64,000 bases of DNA from Hymenobacter aquaticus (GTDB lineage: Bacteria; Bacteroidota; Bacteroidia; Cytophagales; Hymenobacteraceae), in contig NZ_SRLC01000001.1 of NCBI RefSeq assembly GCF_004765605.1, positions 248,001 to 312,000 on the forward strand, written 5' to 3'. The notes under the pieces were generated by a model. It saw only the letters and a program-made list of their open reading frames with translations, ran no database searches and was not told the origin of the DNA. Shown piece by piece: positions 24,636-34,514 of the stretch. Position 1 is the stretch's first letter. Each line of letters starts with the position of its first letter. The position numbers were made by a program, and so were the translations under genes.

Positions 24636-27600
24636 TTATTTAATCACCTCGAACCAGCCCTTGTACGTCTTGCCGGTGCTGAGCGTGAGCAGGTAGTAGT
24701 ATACGCCGGCCGACTGCTGCTCGGCCTTCCAGTCATTGGCGTAGCGGTCCGTTTTGTAGACTTCCTTGCCCCAGCGGTTGTAGAAGCTCATGGTGTAACC
24801 CGAGTACAGGCCGATGTTGCGGATGAAGAAGGCGTCGTTGATGCCGTCGTTGTTGGGCGTCATGATGTTGTAGAACACCAGGTCGTTGGCGAAGTTGACG
24901 CAGGCATCGTTGGAGGAAGCGGTAATGGCCGCCAGCTCACTGTTCACGGCCACTACCCGGAAGCACTGGTCGAAGCCGGCCGAGCTGCTGGGGAAGGATT
25001 GTTCGAGCGTGGTGCCGGGCACGGTGGCCAGCAGCTGGGCCGCGCCGTTGCCGGCGGTACGGAACAGCTGGTATTCCTTCACGTCGAAGCCCTTGTAGGC
25101 GTTCCAGCTCACTTTCACGGTGCCTTCCTGGCGGCCATCCTTGCTGCCTTCCGTAGCCAGGGCCGTGGTCCGGATGGTGGTATGCTCGCGGCTGGCCAGC
25201 GTGGTGCCGCAGTTGTTGAGCAACTCCAGGCGGTAGTCGTAGGCTTTGGCATCAGCATCCACGCCGGTATCGGTGAAGCTGCCGGTGCCCTTGGCTACCG
25301 TGCCGACCTGCGCGAAGGCCGCCGAGGTGCCCGCGTCGCGCCGCAGAATCCGGATCTGGCTGGTATTGGCGGTGGGGTTCACCGTGACCATGCCCAGCGT
25401 GATGCTCCGGTCGCCCGGGGCCACCGAGGCCGCGCGCAGGGCCAGGTCCACGTTGTCGGGCCGCACCGTGAGCGAGGCCAGCGGGCCGGCGCAGCCGAAG
25501 CTGGAAGTCTGGGTGACGCTAATCGTGCGGTCTTCCGCGCCGGGCGTGAAGCTCACCGTAATCGAGCTGCTGCCGTTGCCGCTCAGGATGGTGCCGCCCA
25601 CCACGGTCCAGGCGTAGGTCGCGCCGGGCGCGTTGGGCACCGAGTACTGCTGGGCGCCAAAGCCGGCGGGGCCGGGGCAGATGCTGGCCGGACCCGTAAT
25701 CGTCACGGCCGCCGGCAGCGGGTCGACGGTGAACTGGCGCGACACCACCGGGCCGGCGCAGCCGCTGGCGTTGGTTTCCTGGCTGGTGAGCAGGTAGGGG
25801 CCGGCCGTGGTGGGCGTAAACGTGGCCGAGTTGCCGGTGTTGGCCAGGGGAGCCCCGTTCAGGATAAAGGCGTAAGTAGAGGAGGCCGCGCCCGGCAGGG
25901 CAAAGCTCACTGCCCCGCCCAAACACACCCGGTCGGGACCGGAAATCGTCAGGTTGGCCGCCGGTGAAGGCAGCACCGTCACGCGCAGGGCCTGACTCTG
26001 GCCGAAGCAGGTCACGGGCCCGCCGTTGGGGTTGCTGGTTTCCGTCACGACGATGGTGCCCGTGCCGGGGCCGTTCCACTGCACCACCACCGAGCCGGGC
26101 CCGGTGCTGAGCTGGGTGCCGCCCGTAATCTGCCAGGCGTAGATGGAGCCGGTGGTGGGCGCTACCGAGTAGGTATAGGGGCCGTTGGCCAGGCACACGC
26201 TGGTCGGGCCCTTAGGCGTTTCGGTGGCCAGGCGCTGGTTAATCACCACCGGCAGCGTCACCGGGTCAGAGTCGCACTGGAACTGGTTGCGGGCCACGGC
26301 TTGCACGCTGGCCGTAGCCGAGGCCCCACCCCAGTTCACGGTGATGCTGGCCGTGCCGTTGCCGCTGACGATGGTGCCGCCCGTGACCGTCCAGCGGTAC
26401 TCGGTGCTGCGCGGGTTCACGATGCGGTAGACCACGCCCTCGATGGTGGGGCACACCGACTGGGCTCCCTGAATGTTGTCGGCGGGGGCCTGCGGATTGA
26501 CCGTGACGCGTACCGTATCCGTTACCGGGCAGTTCCAGGGGGCTACGGCCTGCACCACAAACGTGAAGGTCTGGGGGGCGGTAACGGCCGGGGCGGTGAA
26601 GACCGGCTGCGCCGCCGTCGGGTCGTTCAGGCCCGTGGCCGGGCTCCACTGGTAGCCATAGCCGCCGCGCGCCGGAGTCGCGCCGAGGCGCACCGTCTTG
26701 CCGGCGCAAAGGGTAGCATCGGGGCCGGCTTCGGCCACCGTTTGCGGGTATACGCTCACCCGAACGGTACTAGTGGCCGAGCAGCCCTGCACGTTGGTCA
26801 CGGTTAGCGTGTAAGTCAACTCTACTGAGCCGCCCTGGTTGGCCAGCTGAAACACCGGCTGGGCTATGGTTGGGTCGCTCAGGTTGGTAGCCGGGCTCCA
26901 CTGGTAGGTGTAGCCGGCCACGGCCGGAGTGCCCAGTACGGATGCTTCGTTGGAACAAAGCTGCCGACCTTGCCCGGCATCGGCCACGGCCGCCGGGTTC
27001 ACCTTAACCGTCACGGTTTTGGTATCCACACAGGTCTGGTTGGTCGTGACGCGCAGGGTGTAGGTTACGGTGGTTGGCGTGGTGCCGGTGTTGGTCAGCG
27101 TCACGGTGGGCGCTACGGCCGTGGGGTCGCTCAGGCCGGTAGCCGGGCTCCAGAGGTAAGAGCTGCCGGCCACGGCCGAGGCCGGGTTACCCAGCACGGC
27201 CGAGCCGCCCGAGCAAATGGTTTTGTTGGTGCCCGGATCGGCCACGGCCGCCGGGTTCAGCGTCACGACTACCGCGCTAGTGGCGGTGCAGCCTTCGGGC
27301 GTGGTGGCCGTGAGGGTGTAGGTGAACAGCAGGGGCGTGGTGCCGGTATTGGTTTGCAGGAACGTGGGTTGGGCTACCGTAGTGCTGCTCAACCCCACGG
27401 CCGGGCTCCACTGGTAGGTATATCCCGTCAGGGCCGCCGAGCCCAGGGTTTTAGCCTCGCCCGAGCAGGTGAAAACGTCCCGGCCCGCATCGGCCACGGC
27501 GGCGGGGTTCACCTTTACCTGGACCGTCTGGGTATCCTCGCAGCCCCGGTCGGTTGTCACGCGCAGGGTGTAGGTAGTCGTAATCGGGGCCGACGTGGTG

Positions 27601-30395
27601 TTGGTCAGCGTCACGGTGGGCGTGGCCACCGCCGTGCTGCTCAGGCCGGTAGCGGGGCTCCAGAGGTAAGAGCTGCCGGCCACTACCGAGGCCGGGTTGC
27701 CCAGCACGGCCGAGCCGCCCGAGCAAAAGGCCTTATTCGTGCCGGCATCAGCCACGGCGGCCGGATTCAGGGTGACAAGCACGACATCGGTAGCGGTGCA
27801 GCCCTCAAGCGTGGTGGCCGTGACGGTGTACGTGAACTGCTGGGGCGTCGTGCCGGTGTTGGTTAGCAGGAAGGTGGGCTGGGCCACGTTCGTGCTGCTC
27901 AGCCCCGTGGCCGGGCTCCACTGGTAGGAGTAGCCCGCCAAAGCCGTTGAGCCCAGGGTTTTAGCCTCGCCCGAGCAGGTGAAAACGTCCCGGCCCGCAT
28001 CGGCAAGAGCCGCCGGATTCACCTTCACGTCGACGCCGGCGCTAGTGGCGCAAACCCCGTTTGTGGTCACCGTGAGCGTGTAGCGCACGACCAGCGGGGC
28101 AGTACCGGTGTTGGTCAGCGTGACGGTGGGCGTGGCGGCTGTGGGGTCGCTCAGGCCGGTAGCCGGGCTCCAGAGGTAGGTGCGGCCCGCCAAGCCGTCG
28201 GCCGGGGTGCCGATGGTCGTTGAGCCGCCCGAGCAGATGGTTTTGCCGGTGCCCGCATCAGCCACGGCGGCCGGGTTGAGGGTGACAAGTACGACATCGG
28301 TGGCCGTGCAGCCCTGGGCCGTGGTGGCCGTGACGGTGTAGGTAAACTGCTGGGATGCGGTGCCGGTATTGGTTTGCAAAAAGGTGGGCTGCGCTACCGT
28401 CGCGCTGCTCAGGCCCGTGGCCGGACTCCACTGGTACGTGTAGCCGCTCAGGGCCGCCGAGCCCAAGGGTTTAGCCTCGCCCGAGCAGGTGGTTACGTCG
28501 GTGCCGGCATCGGCCACGGCCGCCGGGTTGACGGTGATGGTAACCTGGCGCGAAGTCGTGCACACGCCGTCGGTGCTGGTCACGGTGTAGGTCGTGGTCT
28601 GGGTCGGCGACACGGTGATGGTGGGCCCGGTGAAGCTTTGGTTGCCGCCGGTCCAGGTGTAGGCCCCGGCCCCGCTGGCCGTGAGCGTCGTGGAGCCTCC
28701 GGCGCAGATCGTGGCGCTGGTGGGCGTTACGGCCAGGCTGCTGGCGGGGCGTATTTCAATGTCGCGGCTGACCGAATCAGAGGGGCAGCCCAGACCCGAC
28801 ACGCCCTGGAGCGTGAGGCGGCCGGTGCCGGGGGCATTCCAGCGCACCTGCACCGTGGCCCCGGAGTTGGCACCCTGAATGGCGCCGCCCTTCACCTTCC
28901 ACAGGTAGCTGCTCGGCGTGGGCCCCGTGGCCGAGTAGGAATATAGCTGGGTCTGGTCGCAGATAACCGGCGTGCCGGTGATGCCCGACGGCCCGGCCGC
29001 GCGGTTCACCCGAATCTGGAAGATGTCCGACACGCTCTTGGCTCCGCAGGTTTGGTCGGTGGCCGTTACCACCACGTCGTAGAGGGTGCTGCGGGCGTTG
29101 CCGCACCGCGAGCTGAAGCTGAACTGCCCGCTGACGTTGCCGCCGGTGCCGGTCAGCGTGACGGTGCCGGTGGGGCCGCTCACGGTGCCCTGGTCGCCGC
29201 CGAAGCTGGCGTTGAACGGACCCGCCCCGTCGAGCAGCACGCTGTTTACTTTCAGGCTGATGGCGTTGCCGTCGGGGTCGGTGGCGGCCAGGTTGAAGTT
29301 CAGGGTTTCGCCTTCCTCAATGGTAAAGGTCTTGTTGGCCAGCGTGCCGGCCGTAAACTGCGGGGCGCGGTTGGGCTGGCACTGCCGCGACACGAGCTGG
29401 ATTTCGCGCCTAGTCGAGCCAATCAGGACCTCGTTGCCGTTTATTTTCCGGAATTCCTTGACTTCCACGGCCACCACGTAGCGCCCCTGCTGGGAGGTGG
29501 CGTATTTGCTCAGGCCGTTGCTGGCGTTCAAAAAGGCGTAGTTGCCCACGCCCGGCCCAAAGGGCGCGGTGGCCGAGTAGCCCGGGATATACGTCACGCT
29601 GGGCGGGGGCGGGGTAAAGGCTGTGGGCGGCGGGCCGCCCACGGCCCCGGCAATGTTGTAGGGAGTGCTGAAGGAATAAATCAGCCGGTCCCCGTCGGCG
29701 TCCACGGCGTTGTTCACCACGATGCTCGTGTCGCCCTGGCAGATTACCACCACAGCCGTATCCGAGAAAGTCGGGGAGGAGTTGGGCAGCAGCGGCGGGG
29801 CCATGTCCACGAAGATGGTCTGGTTCTGGTTGTCGGGCTGCAGCAGGTTGTTGATGGAGCGGTTGCGCGTGCCGTCGGTATACACCACGTAGTAGCCGTC
29901 GAACGACACGGGCAGGTTCACGATGGCCTCGTAGCGGCACAGGCGCACGGGCGGGGGTGGGCCGCCGGGCAAAGTGCAGCCCCCGGGCAGGGGCGGCGTA
30001 ATGGAGGGGTTGGCCACCCGCGGCAGCCGGTAGGAGCCCTGGGGCTGGCTGTCGTTCTGCGAGGGCCGGCCCGAGCAGCTGACCTGGGCGCAGCTGAAGT
30101 TCTGGGCCGCCTGCCCGCTGTTGAGGCGGGTGCCGTTCTGCTTGTTGTAGATGTTGACGAAGATGTTGCAGCGCCCGTCCGGCACGTTCGACACATCCGT
30201 GGGGTTGGTGCATTCCCAGTTGATGTAGAGCAGCACCGTGATGCGGTAGCGGAAGGGCGTGGCCGCCGGGCCGTTGGCATCGAGGTAGGTGTAGTTCATT
30301 TCGCCGCCTACCAGGTGGGATGCGGTGGCCGGGGCCGCCCGCAGGCCAATCAGCAGGGCCAGAAGCCAGAAGCTGCGCAGTAGAGTTTTGTGCAT
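24636..30395 (-). CDS. Giant secreted surface protein with tandem Ig/PKD-like repeats and a CHU_C (T9SS type B) C-terminus
   Basis: 1919 residues from ATG 30395, where a signal peptide begins (HKTLLRSFWLLALLIGL, cleavage near ATA-SHL). An N-terminal module (SHLVGGEMNYTYLD) common in Cytophagales adhesins is followed by cadherin/Ig-like segments. Eight tandem roughly 85-residue repeats come next (about 625-1220; core YQWSPATGLS, ending VNPAAVADAG), then several PKD/Ig-like domains (WTVTGGTIVSGNG, WTVVGGTILSGNG). The last about 85 residues are the gliding-motility-associated CHU_C domain (MTPNNDGINDAFFIRN, FYNRWGKEVYK, GVYYYLL), the type B T9SS sorting signal. A large adhesin or gliding-related cell-surface protein is inferred. 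It follows the GEVED/PKD protein by about 90 bp on the same strand. Confidence 0.9.
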   Translation of the reverse strand: MHKTLLRSFWLLALLIGLRAAPATASHLVGGEMNYTYLDANGPAATPFRYRITVLLYINWECTNPTDVSNVPDGRCNIFVNIYNKQNGTRLNSGQAAQNFSCAQVSCSGRPSQNDSQPQGSYRLPRVANPSITPPLPGGCTLPGGPPPPVRLCRYEAIVNLPVSFDGYYVVYTDGTRNRSINNLLQPDNQNQTIFVDMAPPLLPNSSPTFSDTAVVVICQGDTSIVVNNAVDADGDRLIYSFSTPYNIAGAVGGPPPTAFTPPPPSVTYIPGYSATAPFGPGVGNYAFLNASNGLSKYATSQQGRYVVAVEVKEFRKINGNEVLIGSTRREIQLVSRQCQPNRAPQFTAGTLANKTFTIEEGETLNFNLAATDPDGNAISLKVNSVLLDGAGPFNASFGGDQGTVSGPTGTVTLTGTGGNVSGQFSFSSRCGNARSTLYDVVVTATDQTCGAKSVSDIFQIRVNRAAGPSGITGTPVICDQTQLYSYSATGPTPSSYLWKVKGGAIQGANSGATVQVRWNAPGTGRLTLQGVSGLGCPSDSVSRDIEIRPASSLAVTPTSATICAGGSTTLTASGAGAYTWTGGNQSFTGPTITVSPTQTTTYTVTSTDGVCTTSRQVTITVNPAAVADAGTDVTTCSGEAKPLGSAALSGYTYQWSPATGLSSATVAQPTFLQTNTGTASQQFTYTVTATTAQGCTATDVVLVTLNPAAVADAGTGKTICSGGSTTIGTPADGLAGRTYLWSPATGLSDPTAATPTVTLTNTGTAPLVVRYTLTVTTNGVCATSAGVDVKVNPAALADAGRDVFTCSGEAKTLGSTALAGYSYQWSPATGLSSTNVAQPTFLLTNTGTTPQQFTYTVTATTLEGCTATDVVLVTLNPAAVADAGTNKAFCSGGSAVLGNPASVVAGSSYLWSPATGLSSTAVATPTVTLTNTTSAPITTTYTLRVTTDRGCEDTQTVQVKVNPAAVADAGRDVFTCSGEAKTLGSAALTGYTYQWSPAVGLSSTTVAQPTFLQTNTGTTPLLFTYTLTATTPEGCTATSAVVVTLNPAAVADPGTNKTICSGGSAVLGNPASAVAGSSYLWSPATGLSDPTAVAPTVTLTNTGTTPTTVTYTLRVTTNQTCVDTKTVTVKVNPAAVADAGQGRQLCSNEASVLGTPAVAGYTYQWSPATNLSDPTIAQPVFQLANQGGSVELTYTLTVTNVQGCSATSTVRVSVYPQTVAEAGPDATLCAGKTVRLGATPARGGYGYQWSPATGLNDPTAAQPVFTAPAVTAPQTFTFVVQAVAPWNCPVTDTVRVTVNPQAPADNIQGAQSVCPTIEGVVYRIVNPRSTEYRWTVTGGTIVSGNGTASITVNWGGASATASVQAVARNQFQCDSDPVTLPVVINQRLATETPKGPTSVCLANGPYTYSVAPTTGSIYAWQITGGTQLSTGPGSVVVQWNGPGTGTIVVTETSNPNGGPVTCFGQSQALRVTVLPSPAANLTISGPDRVCLGGAVSFALPGAASSTYAFILNGAPLANTGNSATFTPTTAGPYLLTSQETNASGCAGPVVSRQFTVDPLPAAVTITGPASICPGPAGFGAQQYSVPNAPGATYAWTVVGGTILSGNGSSSITVSFTPGAEDRTISVTQTSSFGCAGPLASLTVRPDNVDLALRAASVAPGDRSITLGMVTVNPTANTSQIRILRRDAGTSAAFAQVGTVAKGTGSFTDTGVDADAKAYDYRLELLNNCGTTLASREHTTIRTTALATEGSKDGRQEGTVKVSWNAYKGFDVKEYQLFRTAGNGAAQLLATVPGTTLEQSFPSSSAGFDQCFRVVAVNSELAAITASSNDACVNFANDLVFYNIMTPNNDGINDAFFIRNIGLYSGYTMSFYNRWGKEVYKTDRYANDWKAEQQSAGVYYYLLTLSTGKTYKGWFEVIK

Positions 30396-30421
30396 ATAGG
30401 GGTCGGTAAGAAAAAGGCCTA

Positions 30422-30442
30422 GCCCGCTACGTTGCAGCGGGC
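30422..30442. repeat. Short hairpin between the two surface-protein genes
   Basis: A GCCCGCT / AGCGGGC stem with a 7-nt loop lies between the GEVED-protein stop and the giant-protein start. No T run follows in the minus direction, so it may be a processing or stabilising hairpin rather than a terminator. Confidence 0.4.
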
Positions 30443-30486
30443 CAGCCAGGCGTGTGTGGTGGTAAAGCGGGAAAGAAAAGGCCGGA

Positions 30487-32718
30487 CTAGTCGCGCTCCA
30501 CGCGCCGGATGGCCGTCTGGCCGGCGGCATCCGTCAGCCGGAGCACGTACAGGCCCCGGGGCAGCGCCGCCAGGTCTAGGGTGGCCTCCGTGGTGGAACT
30601 CAGGCGCAGGGTGGTGGTGCGCAACTCGGCGCCCAGCACGTTGAGCACCGCTACGGTGTAGGTGCCGGCCGCCGCGGCGTCGGCCAGGCGCAGGTGCACC
30701 AGGCCCGCCGTGGGGTTCGGAAACAGGCTCAGGGAGGGCAGCTGCCGAGCCTCGGCGGTGCTGTTTACCAGGTCAATGCGCACCGAGTAGTCTTCTGTTT
30801 CGGCGTTGGCCTGGTTTTGCACGCAGGCCTGCGCCTGGTTGGCGTTGGCCCGCATCACGATGCGCATCCGGGTAAAGCCCAGCGCGGCGGCCGTGTTCGG
30901 AATGGTAAAGACGTTGGCGGAATTGATGTTGGACGTGCCGTTGACCAGCAGCTCACTGGCGTCGAAGGTGCCGTTGCGGTTCACGTCCAGCCACATCGAG
31001 GTGGTGCGCTGAAAGCTCAGGTTGGCCGTGGTGCTCAGCGTGTACGACTGTCCCTGACGCAGATTAATGGTCTGGCTGACGTAGTTGCCGTAGCCCCCGG
31101 CATCGGCGCCAGACGGGTTGGCAAACGACACCGTAGGCCCCGTCACCGACGTTACGCCCACGTTCGTAAGCCACACGTTGTTGTTCAGGCCGTTGGAGGC
31201 GCAGTAGGTCAGGCAGGGCACCGAAACGGTCAGGTAGTTGGCCCGGGTCACGGTGTTGGTGCCGAAGGCGTTGGTGGCCGTCAGCGTCACGGCATAAGTG
31301 CCCGAGGCTGTGTACTGGTGCGAGGGGTTCTGCTGGGTGCTGGTCGTGTTGTCGCCGAAGTTCCACAGCCAGGAAGTCGGGGCGTTCTGGCTCTGGTCGG
31401 TAAACTGCACCGGGTTCACGCAGCTGGTGGGCACGTAGCTGGAGGTGAAGGCCGCCACTGGCGGGTTGGTATTGGGCCGCACCGTCACGGTGTAGTCTTC
31501 GGCCTGGCCCAGCTGGGGCGGGGCGCAGGGCCCGGCCGGGGCACCCACGTAATCGGAGATGACGCGCAGGCGCAGGGGCTGGTTTTTCACGGCCGTGGCC
31601 GGAATCAGCACGGTGCCCGTGGGGTTGGTGCGGTTCAGGGCCGTAAAGAGCAGTTCGTTGGCGCCGAAGCTGCCGTCGTTGTTCAGATCCAGCCACACGC
31701 GCGTATCCTGCGGGTTGCTGGGCCCCGTCGTCACGCTGACCGCGTAGGAGTTGCCCTCGGTCAGGTCCACGCGGCTGGCGCAGGTAAAGTCTTCGTAGCC
31801 GGCCTGGCCGTTGGCGGAAGCCTTGCTCAGGCTGCCCAGGGCAAACTGCGTGATGCCGTAGCCGCAGCAGTAGGCCGTGGTGGCCGGCGTGCAGCTGGCC
31901 GCTACCGGTACCGCCGCGTTGTAGGTCACGTAGTTCGTGCGGGTGCGGGTGCTGGTGCCCGCCGCGTTGGTGGCCGTCAGCGTCACGGTGTAGGTGCCGG
32001 CCGTGGCGTAGCAGTGGCTGGGGCTTTGCAGGTTACTGGTGGTGTTGTCGCCGAAATTCCACAGCCAGGTGGTGGGCGAGTTCTGGGTCTGGTCGGTAAA
32101 CTGCACGCAACCCGAGCAGGTCAGCGTCTGGTCGGCCACAAACTCGGCCACCGGCGCCACCGAGCTGACGGCCGCCGTCACGGCGTAGTCTTCCGTCTGC
32201 GAATACTGCGGGGCCGAGCACGGGGTCGGAATGGGGGAGTTGCTGTAGTCGGCGGCCACGCGCATACGCAGGCGGGTGCCGATGGTGGTGCCCACGGGCA
32301 GGCGCACCGTGCCGGTATGCACTTTCTTGGCGTCCGAGCTGAACACCAACTCGGTGGTGGCGTTGAGCGCGCCGTCGTTGTTGAGGTCAATCCAGACCCG
32401 CACGTTTTCGTTCGTGTTGGTGTTGGTGCGCACCGTAATAGGGTAGTCGGCCCCCACGTTCAGCAGGGTGCCGCCGGAGCAGGAGTAGTCGCGGTAGCCA
32501 TCCTGCACGCCCGCCGTCGTGTTGTTGATGGTGCCCAGCGTCACGTTCAGGATTCCCATTCCGAAGGGGTAGCTGCTGCTCGGGGCCGAGCCCGGCGTGC
32601 AGGCCGAGGTGGCCGCGGGGCACTGCGCCTGCGCCCGGCCGCCACTCAGCGCCAGAACCATTGCCAAAGAACACTGAAAAACCGGCGCCCAGCGCCGCAC
32701 GCGTAGAGGTTGCATCAT
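30487..32718 (-). CDS. Secreted GEVED/PKD-domain protein with T9SS type A sorting domain
   Basis: 743 residues from ATG 32718 (tandem ATG at 32715). The signal peptide ends at GGRAQA-QCP. Three GEVED-type domains are marked by VWIDLNNDGALN, VWLDLNNDGSFG and MWLDVNRNGTFD, interleaved with two PKD domains (WLWNFGDNTTS twice, each followed by GTYTVTLTATNA-type strands). The C-terminal LSLFPNPTAGLVHLRL and LPRGLYVLRLTD are the Por secretion type A signal. Proteins of this design are exported by T9SS and bind or degrade polymers; no catalytic domain is seen here, so a binding or structural role is inferred. The last Arg-rich residues (AIRRVERD) are usual for this signal. Confidence 0.9.
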   Translation of the reverse strand: MMQPLRVRRWAPVFQCSLAMVLALSGGRAQAQCPAATSACTPGSAPSSSYPFGMGILNVTLGTINNTTAGVQDGYRDYSCSGGTLLNVGADYPITVRTNTNTNENVRVWIDLNNDGALNATTELVFSSDAKKVHTGTVRLPVGTTIGTRLRMRVAADYSNSPIPTPCSAPQYSQTEDYAVTAAVSSVAPVAEFVADQTLTCSGCVQFTDQTQNSPTTWLWNFGDNTTSNLQSPSHCYATAGTYTVTLTATNAAGTSTRTRTNYVTYNAAVPVAASCTPATTAYCCGYGITQFALGSLSKASANGQAGYEDFTCASRVDLTEGNSYAVSVTTGPSNPQDTRVWLDLNNDGSFGANELLFTALNRTNPTGTVLIPATAVKNQPLRLRVISDYVGAPAGPCAPPQLGQAEDYTVTVRPNTNPPVAAFTSSYVPTSCVNPVQFTDQSQNAPTSWLWNFGDNTTSTQQNPSHQYTASGTYAVTLTATNAFGTNTVTRANYLTVSVPCLTYCASNGLNNNVWLTNVGVTSVTGPTVSFANPSGADAGGYGNYVSQTINLRQGQSYTLSTTANLSFQRTTSMWLDVNRNGTFDASELLVNGTSNINSANVFTIPNTAAALGFTRMRIVMRANANQAQACVQNQANAETEDYSVRIDLVNSTAEARQLPSLSLFPNPTAGLVHLRLADAAAAGTYTVAVLNVLGAELRTTTLRLSSTTEATLDLAALPRGLYVLRLTDAAGQTAIRRVERD

Positions 32719-32852
32719 AGTAACGACCCGGAAGAGAAGGATTTTTCCGTCCCTAAATGTAGCGACTAAATCCAATTCCGGAAATAGGCCAACGGTGTCT
32801 CTGCAAATTGAAATAGTGGGCTTGCAAATCCCGGCAAACGCCCAAAAAGCCG

Positions 32853-32861
32853 TAGTTTTGC
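32853..32861 (+). promoter_or_regulatory. -7 element of the SDR gene
   Basis: TAGTTTTGC matches TAnnTTTG and lies 51 bp upstream of ATG 32913, giving a leader of roughly 45 nt. No clear -33 was found. Confidence 0.45.
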
Positions 32862-32912
32862 CTTGTCCGGCAGCGTAAAGTGTAGCCGGCAATCATCCAA
32901 CTTTAGCGTTAT

Positions 32913-33719
32913 ATGAAAGGAAAAGTGGTGCTTATCACGGGGGCCACCTCCGGCATTGGGCGGGCCTGCGCCCTGGTGTTTGGGCAGGCCGGCGCGCAAG
33001 TCGTTGTCACCGGGCGCGACGAAGCCCGCCTGGCGGCCACTGCCGCCGAGCTGACCCAGCACGGTATTGCCCACCGCACCGTGCGCGCCGACGTCGGCGT
33101 GGAGGCCGATTCGGCGCGGGCCGTGGCCGAAACCATTGCCGCCTTCGGCCGCCTCGACGTGCTGATCAACAATGCCGGCATTTCGATGCGGGCCATGTTC
33201 CAGGATGCCGACCTGGACGTGATTCGCCGGCTGATGCAAACCAACTTTTTCGGTACGGTCTACACCACCAAGTTTGCCCTGCCGCACCTGCTGGCTGCCA
33301 AGGGTTCCATCGTGGGCATTTCCAGCATTGCCGGCTACCGGGGGTTGCCGGGCCGCACAGGCTATTCGGCCTCCAAGTTTGCCATGCAGGGCTTTCTGGA
33401 AGCGCTGCGCACCGAGCTGCTGCCCCAGGGCGTGCACGTGCTGGTGGCCTGCCCCGGCTTCACGGCGTCCAACATCCGCCAAACCGCCCTGGCCGCCGAC
33501 GGCTCCGCCCAGGGCGAGTCGCCGCGCGACGAAGGCAAGATGATGACCAGCGAGGAAGTGGCCCACCACCTGCTGCAAGCCGTGCAGCAGCGCCGCCGCG
33601 ACTTGGTGCTCACGGCCCAGGGCAAGCTCACCGTCTTCCTCAACAAATGGCTGCCCGGCCTGGCCGATAAGCTGGTGCTAAACCACTTCCGCAAAGAAGA
33701 AGGCTCGCCGGTGAAGTAA
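32913..33719 (+). CDS. Short-chain dehydrogenase/reductase (SDR, classical type)
   Basis: 268 residues. The cofactor motif TGATSGIG is at residues 9-16, NNAG at about 90, and the catalytic Ser-Tyr-Lys as SSIAGYRGLPGRTGYSASK (about 138-158). The C-terminal extension with a hydrophobic/amphipathic helix (LTVFLNKWLPGLADKLVLNHF) resembles membrane-associated SDRs such as DHRS7-like enzymes. Substrate is unknown; carbonyl or lipid reduction is plausible. A shared terminator separates it from the convergent TPR gene. Confidence 0.9.
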   Translation: MKGKVVLITGATSGIGRACALVFGQAGAQVVVTGRDEARLAATAAELTQHGIAHRTVRADVGVEADSARAVAETIAAFGRLDVLINNAGISMRAMFQDADLDVIRRLMQTNFFGTVYTTKFALPHLLAAKGSIVGISSIAGYRGLPGRTGYSASKFAMQGFLEALRTELLPQGVHVLVACPGFTASNIRQTALAADGSAQGESPRDEGKMMTSEEVAHHLLQAVQQRRRDLVLTAQGKLTVFLNKWLPGLADKLVLNHFRKEEGSPVK

Positions 33720-33738
33720 GCGGCGAAACAAGATGCAC

Positions 33739-33769
33739 AAGGCCCGGCAAGTATTTGCCGGGCCTTTTT
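33739..33769. terminator. Bidirectional Rho-independent terminator
   Basis: A 12-bp stem (AAGGCCCGGCAA / TTGCCGGGCCTT) with a short loop is followed by a T run on the plus strand. It sits between the convergent SDR and TPR/SH3 genes. Confidence 0.88.
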
Positions 33770-33799
33770 CGTGGCCGTCAGCTATACCGCCGCGGGCGG

Positions 33800-34510
33800 T
33801 TAGTCGAGCAGCAGCAGGTCGTCGCGGCGGATGTAGGCGTCGCGGTTGCGCCATTCCACGCGGTACCAGATATCCTGTTGGTTGCGCACCAGCAGCCGGT
33901 CGCCGGCCCGGGCCGTGGTCAGCCAGGTGGCGCCGGCGCTGGGTCCGCTCATCAGGGCGGCGTGGGGCCGGGCCACCAGGCCTACCTGGCTGAAGCGCAG
34001 AAAGTTCAGGTAAAACCCTACTGCTGCCAGGTATATCCCATATACTACCCACCACGGCCGCGTCGTGCGGGGCCGCATCAGCAACAGCACCCCGCCCAGC
34101 ACGGCCCCAATCAGCAGGCCCTGCAATATGAGATAGTAGTAGCGGCGAAAAGTAATCAGCAACTTGGTGCGCCAGGTATCGGGGTAGCCGGCCAGCCGGT
34201 TGCTCTGGGCCAGTTCCGTCATCTTGTGCCAGGTAGCATGGCTGGGCTTGCGGCGGTGCGCCAGGCTCAGATAATACAGGGCCGCCGGGTAATGCCCCAG
34301 CCCTTCCTGGATGTAGGCCATGCGCACCAGCGCCCGGGCCGACGTAAACCCCTGCCGCAGCTCCTGCCGGTAAAGCGGATACGCGGCCTCGTAGCGGCCC
34401 CGCGCAAACAGCGAGTCGGCTTTTTCAATGGCGGGGCTACTGTTTTGACTGCTAGCTTCTTGAATAGTGAGCCAGGAGCACAGGAAAAAAAAGAAGGCGT
34501 TTTTCAACAA
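33800..34510 (-). CDS. TPR-containing membrane protein with SH3-like C-terminus (BatE-like)
   Basis: 236 residues. An N-terminal hydrophobic signal (LKNAFFFFLCSWLTI) is followed by two TPR-like helices pairs (KADSLFARGRYEAAYPLYRQEL; ALVRMAYIQEGLGHYPAALYYLSLA). Two transmembrane helices follow (YLILQGLLIGAVLGGVLLL about 125-145; WWVVYGIYLAAVGFYLNFL about 152-172). The terminal about 60 residues look like a bacterial SH3 domain (GDRLLVRNQQDIWYRVEW). This layout is that of BatE-like tail proteins of Bacteroidota aerotolerance operons, but no bat genes adjoin it. The exact function is not known. It starts 4 bp from the tRNA promoter's -33 element on the opposite strand. Confidence 0.78.
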   Translation of the reverse strand: MLKNAFFFFLCSWLTIQEASSQNSSPAIEKADSLFARGRYEAAYPLYRQELRQGFTSARALVRMAYIQEGLGHYPAALYYLSLAHRRKPSHATWHKMTELAQSNRLAGYPDTWRTKLLITFRRYYYLILQGLLIGAVLGGVLLLMRPRTTRPWWVVYGIYLAAVGFYLNFLRFSQVGLVARPHAALMSGPSAGATWLTTARAGDRLLVRNQQDIWYRVEWRNRDAYIRRDDLLLLD

Positions 34511-34514
34511 AGCA

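Noticed and set aside
24555-25967. Plus-strand 470-codon open frame antisense to the giant adhesin
   Set aside because: High GC creates long shadow frames; the content is Gly/Ala/Arg/His-rich with no domain, and the opposite strand has a clear coding protein.
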